A stretch of DNA of 64,000 nucleotides. Source: an uncultured Sphingobacteriales bacterium. Lineage in GTDB: Bacteria > Bacteroidota > Bacteroidia > Chitinophagales > Chitinophagaceae. The first letter of the stretch is position 1; each line of letters opens with the position of its first letter. Below, in pieces: positions 28,515-36,810 of this stretch. The stretch lies in NCBI GenBank assembly GCA_937991535.1, contig CALKHN010000027.1:38032-102031 (forward strand), written 5' to 3'. The notes under the pieces are model-generated. The model was not told the origin of the DNA and searched no databases. It saw only the letters and a list, made by a program, of their open reading frames with translations. Position numbers and translations under genes: made by a program.

Positions 28515-28738
28515 TATTCAGGACGTTTCCAAGGAGGAAATAACTGTAAATCTGTTTTAGTTTCTGTTTCGGCAATTATGGGAATATCCAGTACGGTGCC
28601 GGCTGTAAGCCTTTCCTCTATAAATACTTTAGGGTTGGCGGCAATTATAACATGGGCAAGTATAGGGCTGCCATATGCCTTTTGTGATATATTGTCCCAG
28701 CGATCACCTTCTGTGCATATGTATTGCGTGTTAGCCAT
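28514..28738 (-). CDS. Tail protein X (LysM-like)
   Basis: The 74-residue protein follows the P2 gpX/LysM pattern: YICTEGDRWDNISQKAYG, LAHVIIAANPKVFIEERLTAGTVLDIP. It may stabilise the hub on the tube. It overlaps both neighbours, which is typical of the U-X-D operon. Confidence 0.88.
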   Translation of the reverse strand: MANTQYICTEGDRWDNISQKAYGSPILAHVIIAANPKVFIEERLTAGTVLDIPIIAETETKTDLQLFPPWKRPE

Positions 28739-29600
28739 TGCGCCTCCTTGTTATTACCGGGAAAAATACAGCCGTAGCATTTCGGTTCATGCTTCGCACG
28801 CCGCTTTGTAAAAAAGTATTTGCGTTCTGCAAATCAGCAATATTTGAAGGAGGTAATACAGAATCTATTGCAGCAAGCATGCTGACAACATAAGCCACAG
28901 ATGCAATTAAATTGGTGGCTTTGGTGCGAACTGCATCAGCTTGAGCCATTTTGCTATTGAAATCATTCAATGCCTTATTTGCCTTTTTGCTTGCTTCATC
29001 AATTTCCTTTACAATCTGATCTCGGCGGGAAGGATTGTTCTCATACTCACTTACCAGGTTGTCAATCCGTGCTGTTTGCGCACTGGCCGCTTGTACATCT
29101 TTTGCCGCTCCTGCATACTCATTATCTTTTTGTGGTGGCTGCCTGATGATTGGCTTTTTATCCCCCACAGCAAATGCTTTTTTTCTGGCTGCCTGTTGCA
29201 GAACTTCCTGTTTTGATATGCCTATGAATTCCTTTAATAGTAAAGTAACGGTAGCCTCTATAATGGTACCATCCTTTAGCGTGGTATCAATGGTATAATT
29301 AGCGCTGGCAATAACATAATCTCCCCGGTACTCACCATTCCCCATCACCAGGGGAAGAATCTCACCCGTGGTTTTGCTTTCATTTAATTTATTCAATTCC
29401 TGGGACGGGTTGCAATAAGAGGCGAATAGCTTAATAGTAAGGCTGATTTCTTCAAGGGTGTCACCAGTTTTTTGCAGGCGCGGTTTTCCTTCAATTAAGG
29501 CATGCTCTGCATATGAGGCTTCATTGCCGGAAACATTCCAGCTTTCCGGGCTGCGGATGGCATCATATACTGCTGTACCCAATTGAAAAAACATAAGCAA
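28731..29600 (-). CDS. P2 gpU-like tail terminator/hub protein with helical extension
   Basis: Residues 1-125 match the gpU family: FQLGTAVYDAIRSPESW, EHALIEGKPRLQKTGDTLEEI and LPLVMGNGEYRGDYVIASANY. The C-terminal 165 residues are an extension rich in Ala, Lys and Asp with a long predicted coiled coil (VSEYENNPSRRDQIVKEIDE and following). P2 gpU is about 160 residues, so this is almost twice as long. A similar fused coiled-coil tail occurs in some Mu-like and Bacteroidetes tails. The HicAB pair follows on the opposite strand. Confidence 0.75.
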   Translation of the reverse strand: MLMFFQLGTAVYDAIRSPESWNVSGNEASYAEHALIEGKPRLQKTGDTLEEISLTIKLFASYCNPSQELNKLNESKTTGEILPLVMGNGEYRGDYVIASANYTIDTTLKDGTIIEATVTLLLKEFIGISKQEVLQQAARKKAFAVGDKKPIIRQPPQKDNEYAGAAKDVQAASAQTARIDNLVSEYENNPSRRDQIVKEIDEASKKANKALNDFNSKMAQADAVRTKATNLIASVAYVVSMLAAIDSVLPPSNIADLQNANTFLQSGVRSMNRNATAVFFPVITRRRNG

Positions 29601-29674
29601 TTTTCCAACATCGTCAGCATTTTGAATAGCCGGGATTTAGGCAGGGGGTAAAATAATATGAATTATGACAAATG

Positions 29675-29729
29675 ATAACGAAAACGTTATAATACCTATT
29701 TGCAGATTATAACGAAAACGTTATCTTTG
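29675..29729 (+). promoter_or_regulatory. hicAB promoter with two identical operator palindromes
   Basis: Two copies of ATAACGAAAACGTTAT (29675-29690 and 29709-29724) are spaced 34 bases apart. Each has 6-bp inverted arms around AAAA. A Bacteroidetes-type promoter overlaps them: TTTG at 29699-29702 and TATCTTTG (TAnnTTTG) at 29722-29729, 19 bases between. The second operator covers the spacer and the start of the -7. HicB would thus repress its own operon. Confidence 0.8.
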
Positions 29730-29753
29730 TTAAACAAAACAACCCTTACCCTA

Positions 29754-29936
29754 ATGAAATTTTCAGAACTACAGCGAAAGTTAGAACGGGATGGATGGTT
29801 TATAGAACGTACATCAGGGCATCATATTTATGCCCACCCTACCAAACCCGGTAAAATTCCTGTAGGAAAACATGGCACCAAAGAAGTGCCTACGGGAACG
29901 GCAAATAAAATATTAAAAATGGCGGGGCTTAAATAA
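29754..29936 (+). CDS. hicA: HicA-type mRNA interferase toxin
   Basis: The protein is 60 residues from ATG 29754, the standard HicA length. It has the dsRBD-like fold with FSELQRKLERDGWFIERTSG, the catalytic HHIYAHP and PGKIPVGKHGTKEVPTGTA. A further upstream ATG (29700) lies inside the operator-promoter and would add a non-homologous leader, so it is rejected. HicA cleaves mRNA in translation-linked stress or phage-related responses. The gene is followed by hicB after 21 bases. Confidence 0.92.
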   Translation: MKFSELQRKLERDGWFIERTSGHHIYAHPTKPGKIPVGKHGTKEVPTGTANKILKMAGLK

Positions 29937-29957
29937 GCCCTGCAAAAAAGCGACAAC

Positions 29958-30371
29958 ATGAAAACAAAAAAAGTGATCGCAATTATTGAAGCATCCTCAA
30001 CCGGCTTTGGCATTTATGTGCAGGATGATACCTTACCCTTAACCAGCTATGGCGATACTATTGAGGAAGCTAAAGCGGATTTGCAAAGCGTGTTAAAAGA
30101 TATGGTGGATGCTTACAAAGAAAGCAAAGAAGCTTTACCGCCCGCCTACAACCAGGGTAATATTGCCTTTGTTTACAAATATGATATTGCCAGCATTTTC
30201 CGGCATTTTGGAATGTTAGATATAAGCGGCTTTGCCAAAAAAGTGGGGCTAAACCCTTCACTTTTGCGACAATACAAGGGGGGGCATGCCATTGCGGGAC
30301 CAAATCAAAAAAAGAAAATTGAGGAAGGGCTGCACGCCATTGGCCGGGAATTGTTAAGCGTAAAGCTGTAG
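29958..30371 (+). CDS. hicB: HicB-type antitoxin with C-terminal DNA-binding domain
   Basis: The 137-residue protein has an N-terminal partial RNase H-like HicB domain (VIAIIEASSTGFGIYVQDD, TYGDTIEEA-type helix) and a C-terminal helix-turn-helix (ISGFAKKVGLNPSLLRQYKGG). It neutralises HicA and should bind the paired palindromes upstream. Its stop is two bases from the end of the convergent tape-measure gene. Confidence 0.9.
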   Translation: MKTKKVIAIIEASSTGFGIYVQDDTLPLTSYGDTIEEAKADLQSVLKDMVDAYKESKEALPPAYNQGNIAFVYKYDIASIFRHFGMLDISGFAKKVGLNPSLLRQYKGGHAIAGPNQKKKIEEGLHAIGRELLSVKL

Positions 30372-30372
30372 G

Positions 30373-32517
30373 CTAAAATCTTAACCTGTCTTTACGCGCT
30401 TCACGATCTTTATACATTTTATCAAATTGCTTTTTCATTGTATCAGTAATAATATTAGCATCAGCCTGGGTTGCGCCACCGCTTAAATTTATCACTGGTG
30501 CAAAATTGGTTGTTCCACCTACGCGACTGCTTGAAATCATAGTTGGCTGGGGCATACTCATGCCATTACCATTTATGGGAATTGGCTGCATACGCATTTG
30601 CGCAATAGGCTGCATGGTTGCAGAAACCGTTTGAGCAACTTTCATTGTGGTATTCTTATTTTTAAAAAAGTCAGGCACCAAACTGTTAACTTTTTCAAAC
30701 AACCATTTAATGGGGCTGGTGGCCAACGTTTTTAGGCCCTCCCATATATTGCTGACAATATTTTTTCCCAAATCAAAAAACATGCTGCCTAATCCCTTCA
30801 CCCAATCCACAAAACCCCAAAAGATATTTTTCACTTTCTGCCAAGTATCGGTAAAAAACTCCTTAATCTTATCCCAGTGTTTTATGATTAAACCTTGTGG
30901 CGTATAGTTTAGGAACATATTTTTTATCCAGTCCCATGCAGCTTTGAATGATTTCTTTACAACTTCCCACATCCGGATGAACCAAGCCTTTATTGTATCC
31001 CAGTTCTTATATACAATAAAAGCTGCAGCAGCGATAGCCGCAATAATTAAAATAATGGGATTTGCCAGTAAAAACCGTGATGCGGCGCCAACAGCTTTGC
31101 CAATGGAAGAAAACGCAGTAAGGAACCCACTCTTTAATAATCCTCCAAACTTTGTGATTCCGGAAATAAAAGGGCCTCTAATCCATTGACCAAAAGAAAT
31201 GAAATAATAACGGGCGTTTATTAATTGATCACTTAAAACAGCCCATATTCTTTTACTTTGTCCGATTGTTTGGAAAAGTGTACCAAAAGTCATTTTAAAA
31301 ATGCCAGTGGCAATTTTTAAACCTCCAAATGCCGCGATAGCTATCAATATACTCTTAACCAGTTTAGGATTTTCCCCAGCCCATTTTGTTACTTTTTCTA
31401 TTATAGGGGCCAATGATTCAGCAATTGTAGTGATTGAAGACAATAATGTACCTCCAGACTGTATTGCAAGCGCATTCAATGTTTGCAAAAGTCTGCCTAA
31501 TTGAAAAGAAGTAGTCTTAGTCCTATTTTCAAATTCCTGGCTCGCGGATCCCAAATAATTTTGTTCATCTCCAACGAACTGCATCATTTCGCGGAGCTGG
31601 TTCATATTCCCGGACATTAAAGCCATCTGTGAGGCATACTGTCCAAATTTATGCTCCTTAAACCATTTAAAAGGATCTCCGCTTTTCCTGGCCACTTCAA
31701 ATACTGCGGCCATCCCTTCACCGCCGCCACCGGCTTTATTAAATATTTTTAAAGCTTCCGCATTATTATACAATCCCAAACGGAACCGCTGCATTACTGT
31801 ACCTGCTTCGCTTGCCGAAACACCACTTTTCATTAAGGCACGGCCAAATACTTCCATCTCGGGAGCGGTTGCCTTTAATGTGCGTGCAACAGAGGCTCCG
31901 CCCTGGGACATGAATTCCAATATTTCCGAAGCACGACCACCAAACTTATTGGTGATGGCATTGGTAGCGTCAAACGCTTTTTTGGTATCAGCAACACTAA
32001 TGTTTAATGCGTTCTTCATGGTCATGAATGCATTACCTGTTGCTTCAGCGTTCATGTCAAATGCTATTGCACCCTCCCCGGCAATTTTCGCCACGGCTTT
32101 CAATTCTTCCTTTGCTGTTCCACCGGCTAAAAGAGAAGCATATAATTGTCCTACTTCAGAAGCATCTTTATTTAAATATTTACTTAATTCAAGTGCGTCT
32201 TTAGAAAGTCCCTTAAACTCTGTAGATGCCCTATCCAAGTTTGCAACCTTGGCCACATCCGCCATAGCATCTTCAAAATTCATTGCCTTTTTCACTAAAC
32301 CAACAACAGGAGCCATAGCGGCAATGCCCGTTTTAATATCACTTAATCCGCTATCCCTTATAGCCTTCCCTTGCTCAACCATCTTCTGACCGCTGGCATG
32401 CATTTCTTTTAGTTTTCCCGCCATAAACCGGGTAAAACTGTTTATTTCACCACGTGCCCGACCTGTGTTGGCAGTTAGCACCAAAGCCAATCCCAGCATA
32501 GTTGTAGCACTTGCCAT
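30373..32517 (-). CDS. Tail tape measure protein
   Basis: The 714-residue protein has a TP901/lambda-like tape measure head (MASATTMLGLALVLTANTG, helical MAGKLKEMHASGQKMV). A conserved region AMADVAKVANLDRAS, GLSKDALELSKYL and GGASVARTLKATAPEM follows, with two or more hydrophobic segments (IILIIAAIAAAAFIVYK, SILIAIAAFGGLK). It sets tail length and is ejected with the DNA. It ends two bases from hicB, on the opposite strand. Confidence 0.9.
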   Translation of the reverse strand: MASATTMLGLALVLTANTGRARGEINSFTRFMAGKLKEMHASGQKMVEQGKAIRDSGLSDIKTGIAAMAPVVGLVKKAMNFEDAMADVAKVANLDRASTEFKGLSKDALELSKYLNKDASEVGQLYASLLAGGTAKEELKAVAKIAGEGAIAFDMNAEATGNAFMTMKNALNISVADTKKAFDATNAITNKFGGRASEILEFMSQGGASVARTLKATAPEMEVFGRALMKSGVSASEAGTVMQRFRLGLYNNAEALKIFNKAGGGGEGMAAVFEVARKSGDPFKWFKEHKFGQYASQMALMSGNMNQLREMMQFVGDEQNYLGSASQEFENRTKTTSFQLGRLLQTLNALAIQSGGTLLSSITTIAESLAPIIEKVTKWAGENPKLVKSILIAIAAFGGLKIATGIFKMTFGTLFQTIGQSKRIWAVLSDQLINARYYFISFGQWIRGPFISGITKFGGLLKSGFLTAFSSIGKAVGAASRFLLANPIILIIAAIAAAAFIVYKNWDTIKAWFIRMWEVVKKSFKAAWDWIKNMFLNYTPQGLIIKHWDKIKEFFTDTWQKVKNIFWGFVDWVKGLGSMFFDLGKNIVSNIWEGLKTLATSPIKWLFEKVNSLVPDFFKNKNTTMKVAQTVSATMQPIAQMRMQPIPINGNGMSMPQPTMISSSRVGGTTNFAPVINLSGGATQADANIITDTMKKQFDKMYKDREARKDRLRF

Positions 32518-32545
32518 TATAGATTTTGTTTATTATATTTACAGT

Positions 32546-32770
32546 ATGAAACAATCATTATTCAAGCTTGAAATACAATTCATTATTTCTGCGGTTGTTA
32601 CAACAGCGGTTTGTTTATTGATTATCAACTACTCCAACAACTTTTGGTTTAAACTCTTAGCTTATGGCGTAGTTTGGTATTCCGGATGGTATACAATCTA
32701 TGGCGTGTTTTATATGGCTTACCATTTGTTAAAAAGGATTATCAACTACCCTGTGAATCACTCCCATTAA
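32546..32770 (+). CDS. Small two-TM membrane protein, candidate moron
   Basis: The ATG at 32546 gives 74 residues with two hydrophobic segments (FIISAVVTTAVCLLIINY and LLAYGVVWYSGWYTIYGVFYMAYHLL) and a basic tail. It is one of only two plus-strand islands in the minus-strand structural region. It lies between the tape measure and the tail chaperone, and its 3' end overlaps the frameshifted chaperone extension by 29 bases on the opposite strand. No family is recognised. Small membrane proteins in such positions can block superinfection, but this is inference only. Confidence 0.55.
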   Translation: MKQSLFKLEIQFIISAVVTTAVCLLIINYSNNFWFKLLAYGVVWYSGWYTIYGVFYMAYHLLKRIINYPVNHSH

Positions 32771-33253
32771 TATGGTTGTGCAGCGCCACCGCTTCATTAT
32801 GCCACCTTCTAATTTCTGTACATGTCCACGCCTCAACTATTATCGGGCTTTGCCCATACCAGTGTGCCGTAAAGGCGATTTCTTTACGGCTTATGAAAAA
32901 TTTAACCTGCCTACCGGTATTAATAACTTTGAAAAATCAGAAAGCTTTAAATCATCCATGAAAAATTCAGGAGGATAGCCTTCATCATTAATTTTTACCG
33001 ATAAAGACATTGTAGCGGCTTCCATTGATATGCGACTTTCGCCGCCAATTATATCCTGGATGACATTAAAATCCCTACCACGCAATTCCCGGATGATTGC
33101 AGTACGATTTTTTGAAAGTTCTACCTTCTTAACCCGAGATTCATTATCATACATTTTAGTCAAGATACCTGCCCCTTCGTCGTCTTCATTCTCATAATAC
33201 CATCCTTCCGCATCTGCTGCAGTAGGATAAATTTTAGTCGCTGTTTCGCCCAT
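32742..33253 (-). CDS. Tail assembly chaperone long form made by -1 frameshift (gpE+E'-like)
   Basis: A slippery heptamer A AAT TTT (minus strand, 32903-32897) lies in frame two codons before the stop of the short form. A -1 slip there reads 51 more codons to TGA at 32742. The added segment includes KEIAFTAHWYGQSP and EIRRWHNEAV, a pattern like the alpha-helical E' region of P2-type chaperones (hydrophobic helix, H-W-P/S, then L-x-E-W-x-x-x-A). The long form should coat or guide the tape measure encoded just downstream. Confidence 0.75.
32891..33253 (-). CDS. Tail assembly chaperone short form (gpE-like)
   Basis: The 120-residue product (0 frame) has VKKVELSKNRTAIIRELRGRDF and DIIGGESRISMEAATMSLSV, common in P2-like and Mu-like tail chaperones between tube and tape measure. 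It ends in RLNFS, two codons after the slippery site. The ratio of short and long forms sets tail assembly in related phages. Confidence 0.8.
   Translation of the reverse strand: MGETATKIYPTAADAEGWYYENEDDEGAGILTKMYDNESRVKKVELSKNRTAIIRELRGRDFNVIQDIIGGESRISMEAATMSLSVKINDEGYPPEFFMDDLKLSDFSKLLIPVGRLNFS
32897..32903 (-). promoter_or_regulatory. -1 ribosomal frameshift heptamer
   Basis: The minus strand reads A AAT TTT in the zero frame (X XXY YYZ pattern), followed by TCA TAA. It is placed where tail chaperone genes of many phages shift frame. No strong downstream pseudoknot was worked out by eye. Confidence 0.7.
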
Positions 33254-33288
33254 AATTGAAAAATTTTATTTGTTTTAAATATCGCCGT

Positions 33289-33322
33289 TAAAAAAAAGGC
33301 ATCATAAATTAATATGATGCCG
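33289..33322 (-). terminator. Terminator between tube and chaperone genes
   Basis: A perfect 8-bp stem (33314-33321 with 33298-33305), loop of 8, is followed on the minus strand by eight T (33297-33290). It lies just after the tail tube gene and could attenuate transcription into the chaperone and tape measure, lowering their yield relative to tube and sheath. Confidence 0.8.
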
Positions 33323-33362
33323 GTCTTAATCCCCAGGCGACTAAAGAAATAAGACCAAAAAT

Positions 33363-33887
33363 TTATATGCCCAGATTTGCACGGTATTGAGCCAGAAGGT
33401 CCTCACCATCCACTTTATAAATATTTGATTCCAAATCAATTTCAACAATTTCAACGCCATCAATCTCAAGCTTACAAGCCGTTAAGCTCATATTGCTTTC
33501 CAACTCCACGTTATCCTGTTGTTTAAAAGTTCCTAAAGGGAGATCACGGAACTGCCCGGTAAAATATACCACTACCGCAGCCTGTGCAATGCGGCTTCCA
33601 CCTTCGTAAGTTTCAAGGCTGGAACGTACCTGCACCTTAACCGCCTGATATGGGTTTGCGGCCATCTTAAGCAAATCAGGGTAAAAAGAATTCCATTTAA
33701 ATTTAGCTTCCAGCTTATCCACTCCGGAAAAATATTCCAGAGCGCCCAATAGCCCCAATCCCTTATGTTCACTCATCTTTGCCTTGATCTGCGGAAGCGT
33801 AACCTCTTCAGCTCTGCCCAAATATGAATTTCCGTTAATCCACACGTTGGCGTTGGTTACCCTGTTGATACTGATTTTAGTGGACAT
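33363..33887 (-). CDS. Tail tube protein (P2 FII-like)
   Basis: The 174-residue protein matches the contractile-tail inner tube family: NVWINGNSYLGRAEEVTLPQIKAK near the N-terminus, HKGLGLLGALEYFSGVDKLEAKFKWN and the C-terminal NMSLTACKLEIDGVEIVEIDL. It forms the inner tube inside the sheath. It lies directly downstream of the sheath gene, the P2 order FI-FII. Confidence 0.92.
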   Translation of the reverse strand: MSTKISINRVTNANVWINGNSYLGRAEEVTLPQIKAKMSEHKGLGLLGALEYFSGVDKLEAKFKWNSFYPDLLKMAANPYQAVKVQVRSSLETYEGGSRIAQAAVVVYFTGQFRDLPLGTFKQQDNVELESNMSLTACKLEIDGVEIVEIDLESNIYKVDGEDLLAQYRANLGI

Positions 33888-33944
33888 TTTTTATAATTAA
33901 GTGATTTTAAATAGTCTTATTCCTGCAAAAAATAAACATTAAGT

Positions 33945-35354
33945 TTATTGCAATACTTTCAACAAGTTTAAATCAATAAAGCTGTTGAAGGTTATGCGTT
34001 CAGCAGGGGTGGGCGGCATAAATTCAATATCAAATACCAGATGCCCCGCGGCAATTTCTTCATTGGTATTTTTATTGCGATCGAATATGCATTTCCCATC
34101 AACCAGCGCTCCGCGGCCCACCAATACACGAATGAACCCGTTCACTGTCTCACGGATGGAATCAATCAGCGCCTGGTTAGCCGGTTTATCAATAAACTGT
34201 AATGATGCCTGCTCCACACTTTCTTGTAATACATCCGCTGTGCGTCGTACAGATAGAAAGTTATCAGGAAAGGTGGATGTAGGAAACGCGGCGGACCGGT
34301 TACCCCATGTACGTATGCCGGTACCAAAGCTGTTGAAGATGGTAGTAATACCTTTTTCATTCAACAGGTTTGCATCGCTGGTGACATCACTGATACCTGC
34401 TGTAATATCCCTTTCAGCCCCTACTATGCCTTTTATTTCCTTATTTGATGGACTATTCCAATAGCCATCGGCATTATCCGTAGCGGCGATAACACCAGCC
34501 ATAAAAGATGAGTATGGAAAATCAATATTGCTATCCGTTGCCTCATCATATGCTTTCAAATATGGGTAAAGCAAGTAAGCACGTTTGCTGCTGGTGTTGA
34601 AATTAATTTCACCAGCTACACCACGGCCCGCAATAGCTTCGGAAACAGTTGTACCATAAGGGGCATCAAGCAAAGCAATAGCACGTAATTTATCGGCTAT
34701 TGAAATCATTTCCACAGCAACAGCAGAAACTGTAGAATAGCCAGGAGCTATTAAAATTTTAGGCTTGAACCCAAACAAATTAAATGCAAGATCCCAGGCC
34801 TTCATACCTGTGCGGGCGCCAGTACCGGAATCAACCGTTCCAATAATGTGGGTTCCTATTACTCCCGCGCCGTTCAATTTCTTAAATGTGAATTTCAGCG
34901 CTGTACCATTGGCGATGGCGGCTGATATAACAGTAAAATTCCCAAATTCATCCAGGGTGTAATCCGTGTCCTTAACAAAAGTAACCACCGCATCATCTGA
35001 ATCTTTAATAGTAACCGCACCAATAGGGGCGGCTGATAGTGCTAATTTGCCATCGGTTACCGTTTTCGCTTCATCGGTTACCTGCGTAGTGTGGTCTGAT
35101 TCTTTGAAAACATTAACCACAATAACGGTGCCTGCACCCTGCTTAAAAATTGCATCCAGCGCCTGGGGAATATTAAATCCAGGTATTTTTTTACCGAATT
35201 GCGCGGCATCCCTTTCGCCTGATACGAGGATTGGCGTTTGCGCCGTACCGATAGGAGCAATACCAACCAAACCAATAACGGCTGATTTTACAACAGAAAT
35301 GGGCCGGGAACCCTGTTCGATCTCAATAACTTCTACGCCGTGCAAGTAACTCAT
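33945..35354 (-). CDS. Tail sheath protein (P2 FI-like)
   Basis: The 469-residue protein has the sheath pattern: HGVEVIEIEQGSRPISVVKSAVIGLVG at the start, FNIPQALDAIFKQGAGTVIVVNVF, PKILIAPGYSTVSAV and the C-terminal GIRTWGNRSAAFP with FIDKPANQALIDSIRETVNGF. It contracts to drive the tube through the envelope. The length is in the normal range (P2: 396; Mu-like up to 500). Confidence 0.95.
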   Translation of the reverse strand: MSYLHGVEVIEIEQGSRPISVVKSAVIGLVGIAPIGTAQTPILVSGERDAAQFGKKIPGFNIPQALDAIFKQGAGTVIVVNVFKESDHTTQVTDEAKTVTDGKLALSAAPIGAVTIKDSDDAVVTFVKDTDYTLDEFGNFTVISAAIANGTALKFTFKKLNGAGVIGTHIIGTVDSGTGARTGMKAWDLAFNLFGFKPKILIAPGYSTVSAVAVEMISIADKLRAIALLDAPYGTTVSEAIAGRGVAGEINFNTSSKRAYLLYPYLKAYDEATDSNIDFPYSSFMAGVIAATDNADGYWNSPSNKEIKGIVGAERDITAGISDVTSDANLLNEKGITTIFNSFGTGIRTWGNRSAAFPTSTFPDNFLSVRRTADVLQESVEQASLQFIDKPANQALIDSIRETVNGFIRVLVGRGALVDGKCIFDRNKNTNEEIAAGHLVFDIEFMPPTPAERITFNSFIDLNLLKVLQ

Positions 35355-35584
35355 TTTGCAATATTTTTAGTTCTTTTATTAAAAGTTGGTTTTGGTGCTT
35401 CCGATGCACTTTTAACAGGAGGAAGGTATTCAACCAATTTACCCTGTGCGATAAGTCCGCGAACGTAACCGGTATCTGGTAAAAAATACTTTTCTTCCGG
35501 ATAAAGTGCATACTCAATGCCTTTGTGGCTAAACCGGGAAGGTGTGTAATCCGTATATGTGTATTGTTTATCCAAAGCTTTCAT
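35351..35584 (-). CDS. Small phage protein upstream of the sheath
   Basis: The 77-residue protein has a Tyr-rich N-terminal half (YTDYTPSRFSHKGIEYALYPEEKY, DTGYVRGLIAQGKLV) and a basic, Pro/Lys-rich tail. Mu-like phages carry a small DUF2635-type protein at the same position. It overlaps the sheath start by four bases (ATGA). Confidence 0.65.
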   Translation of the reverse strand: MKALDKQYTYTDYTPSRFSHKGIEYALYPEEKYFLPDTGYVRGLIAQGKLVEYLPPVKSASEAPKPTFNKRTKNIAK

Positions 35585-36041
35585 CCAATTTTATATCTGT
35601 TATTGGGGCTGCTGTTTCCGGTTCAAATATTTCCTGAACCCTTAAAGTTTTACATTCAAAATCAACCGCGTGTTCCCAAATGCCACTATCGTATTTTACA
35701 AAATCATGGCTGGTGTAATACAATCTGCCACAATCAGTGGGCTCATACCCTATCAAAATTTTTTTTACGAGTTCAGCCAGCTTATGTATCCCGTTTTCAC
35801 CCCTTAAAAACCTGCTTTGTAAACTGCAGGTAAACGTTAAGGTTACATGCTGCGACACATAATTAATACTCTGAACAGTAGCGGGCTTTTCTCCGGTAAA
35901 GGCAACGGTTACTTTTCCCCGGATAAATGGCTTTAGAAATTCGGATTCGGTTTCCGGCAATGGGACCGCATCAAAACCCAGGGGCGTTAAATTATCCCGG
36001 AGGTAATTTGCGATCTGTATTTCCAGGTTACCAATGTCCAC
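35568..36041 (-). CDS. Mu gp37-like tail terminator family protein
   Basis: The 157-residue protein fits the gp37/DUF1834 type: MDIGNLEIQIANYLRDNL, EFLKPFIRGKVTVAFTGEKPA, VSQHVTLTFTCSLQSRFLRGENG and LAELVKKILIGYEP. It probably completes the tail end or joins tail to head. Position between head completion and sheath genes supports this. Confidence 0.75.
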   Translation of the reverse strand: MDIGNLEIQIANYLRDNLTPLGFDAVPLPETESEFLKPFIRGKVTVAFTGEKPATVQSINYVSQHVTLTFTCSLQSRFLRGENGIHKLAELVKKILIGYEPTDCGRLYYTSHDFVKYDSGIWEHAVDFECKTLRVQEIFEPETAAPITDIKLDESFG

Positions 36042-36059
36042 ATCAAATATTTATTTCAA

Positions 36060-36419
36060 TCAAATATTCCGGGGCGTTAACTCAGCAATCAATGTGTTAC
36101 CGTCATACTTCGTTAATACCTGCCTTACATAAAATTCATTACCAGAAATTGTTACAAACTCAGTTGCACTCTGATCTACCTTACCTTTTAATCCAGGAAA
36201 ACCGTCCGCGCGATATTCCATAGTGTATTTAAACGGATCGTATTCTCTACCGTCCAATTTTTCCCTTTCCGTAGGTTTATTAAAAAGAACTCTTGCCGTT
36301 AATGGTTCGGCGCCATCTTCGCTATCAGATGGAAGCCATGTTGCAGAGTAGCCCATTGAATTAGTTACAACGTCATAAGCTACATCCCGGATACCATCAA
36401 AAACATTTTCAGCGGGCAT
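36060..36419 (-). CDS. Head-tail joining protein
   Basis: The 119-residue protein has EPLTARVLFNKPTEREKLDGREYDPF-like spacing and ISGNEFYVRQVLTKYDGNTLIAEL, as seen in lambda FII-like and Phage_attach/ATP-binding type joining proteins. Position after the decoration-like gene supports a connector role. The match is by fold pattern only. Confidence 0.55.
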   Translation of the reverse strand: MPAENVFDGIRDVAYDVVTNSMGYSATWLPSDSEDGAEPLTARVLFNKPTEREKLDGREYDPFKYTMEYRADGFPGLKGKVDQSATEFVTISGNEFYVRQVLTKYDGNTLIAELTPRNI

Positions 36420-36742
36420 TACTGTGCAAGCCTGATTAAAAAGGTTGTGTCAGCACTTAGTGCATCAGCAACAGCATGGCCTCCTTTAAAATTGTCGGTT
36501 GACGTTTTATTGAAATTACCATCAGTGACATCCCAATACACGGTATCACCCTGGCTAATAGCCAGCGATCCAGCTTTAGGAACACTAAAAACACCGGTGA
36601 GTGCAACGGGATATGTTTCTCCTGATATGGCATCAATAGTTGCAATACCGATTAGATCACCAACTTTAATCACACTACCTGCGGTTACAGTGCCTCCGGC
36701 AACTACATCAATAAAATCCCCCTTTTGTATGAAATTTTTCAT
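36419..36742 (-). CDS. DUF2190-like capsid decoration protein
   Basis: The product is about 107 residues from ATG 36742 (a further upstream ATG at 36784 gives a 14-residue hydrophobic leader without similarity). Features FIQKGDFIDVVAGGTVTAGSVIKVGDLIGIA, GVFSVPKAGSLAISQGDTVYWD and GHAVADALSADTTFLIRL match the DUF2190 family of capsid-associated proteins. It is directly downstream of the capsid gene, as expected. Confidence 0.8.
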   Translation of the reverse strand: MKNFIQKGDFIDVVAGGTVTAGSVIKVGDLIGIATIDAISGETYPVALTGVFSVPKAGSLAISQGDTVYWDVTDGNFNKTSTDNFKGGHAVADALSADTTFLIRLAQ

Positions 36743-36810
36743 TGTATAAATTTTAATACAGGCTTTTAAAAACAGGCACCGCAAACGATGCCTTATTACT
36801 TTAATAAATT

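Noticed and set aside
32772..32978. Plus-strand frame over the chaperone 3' region.
   Set aside because: It lies opposite the -1 frameshift extension, which has a family-like pattern; the plus frame has none.
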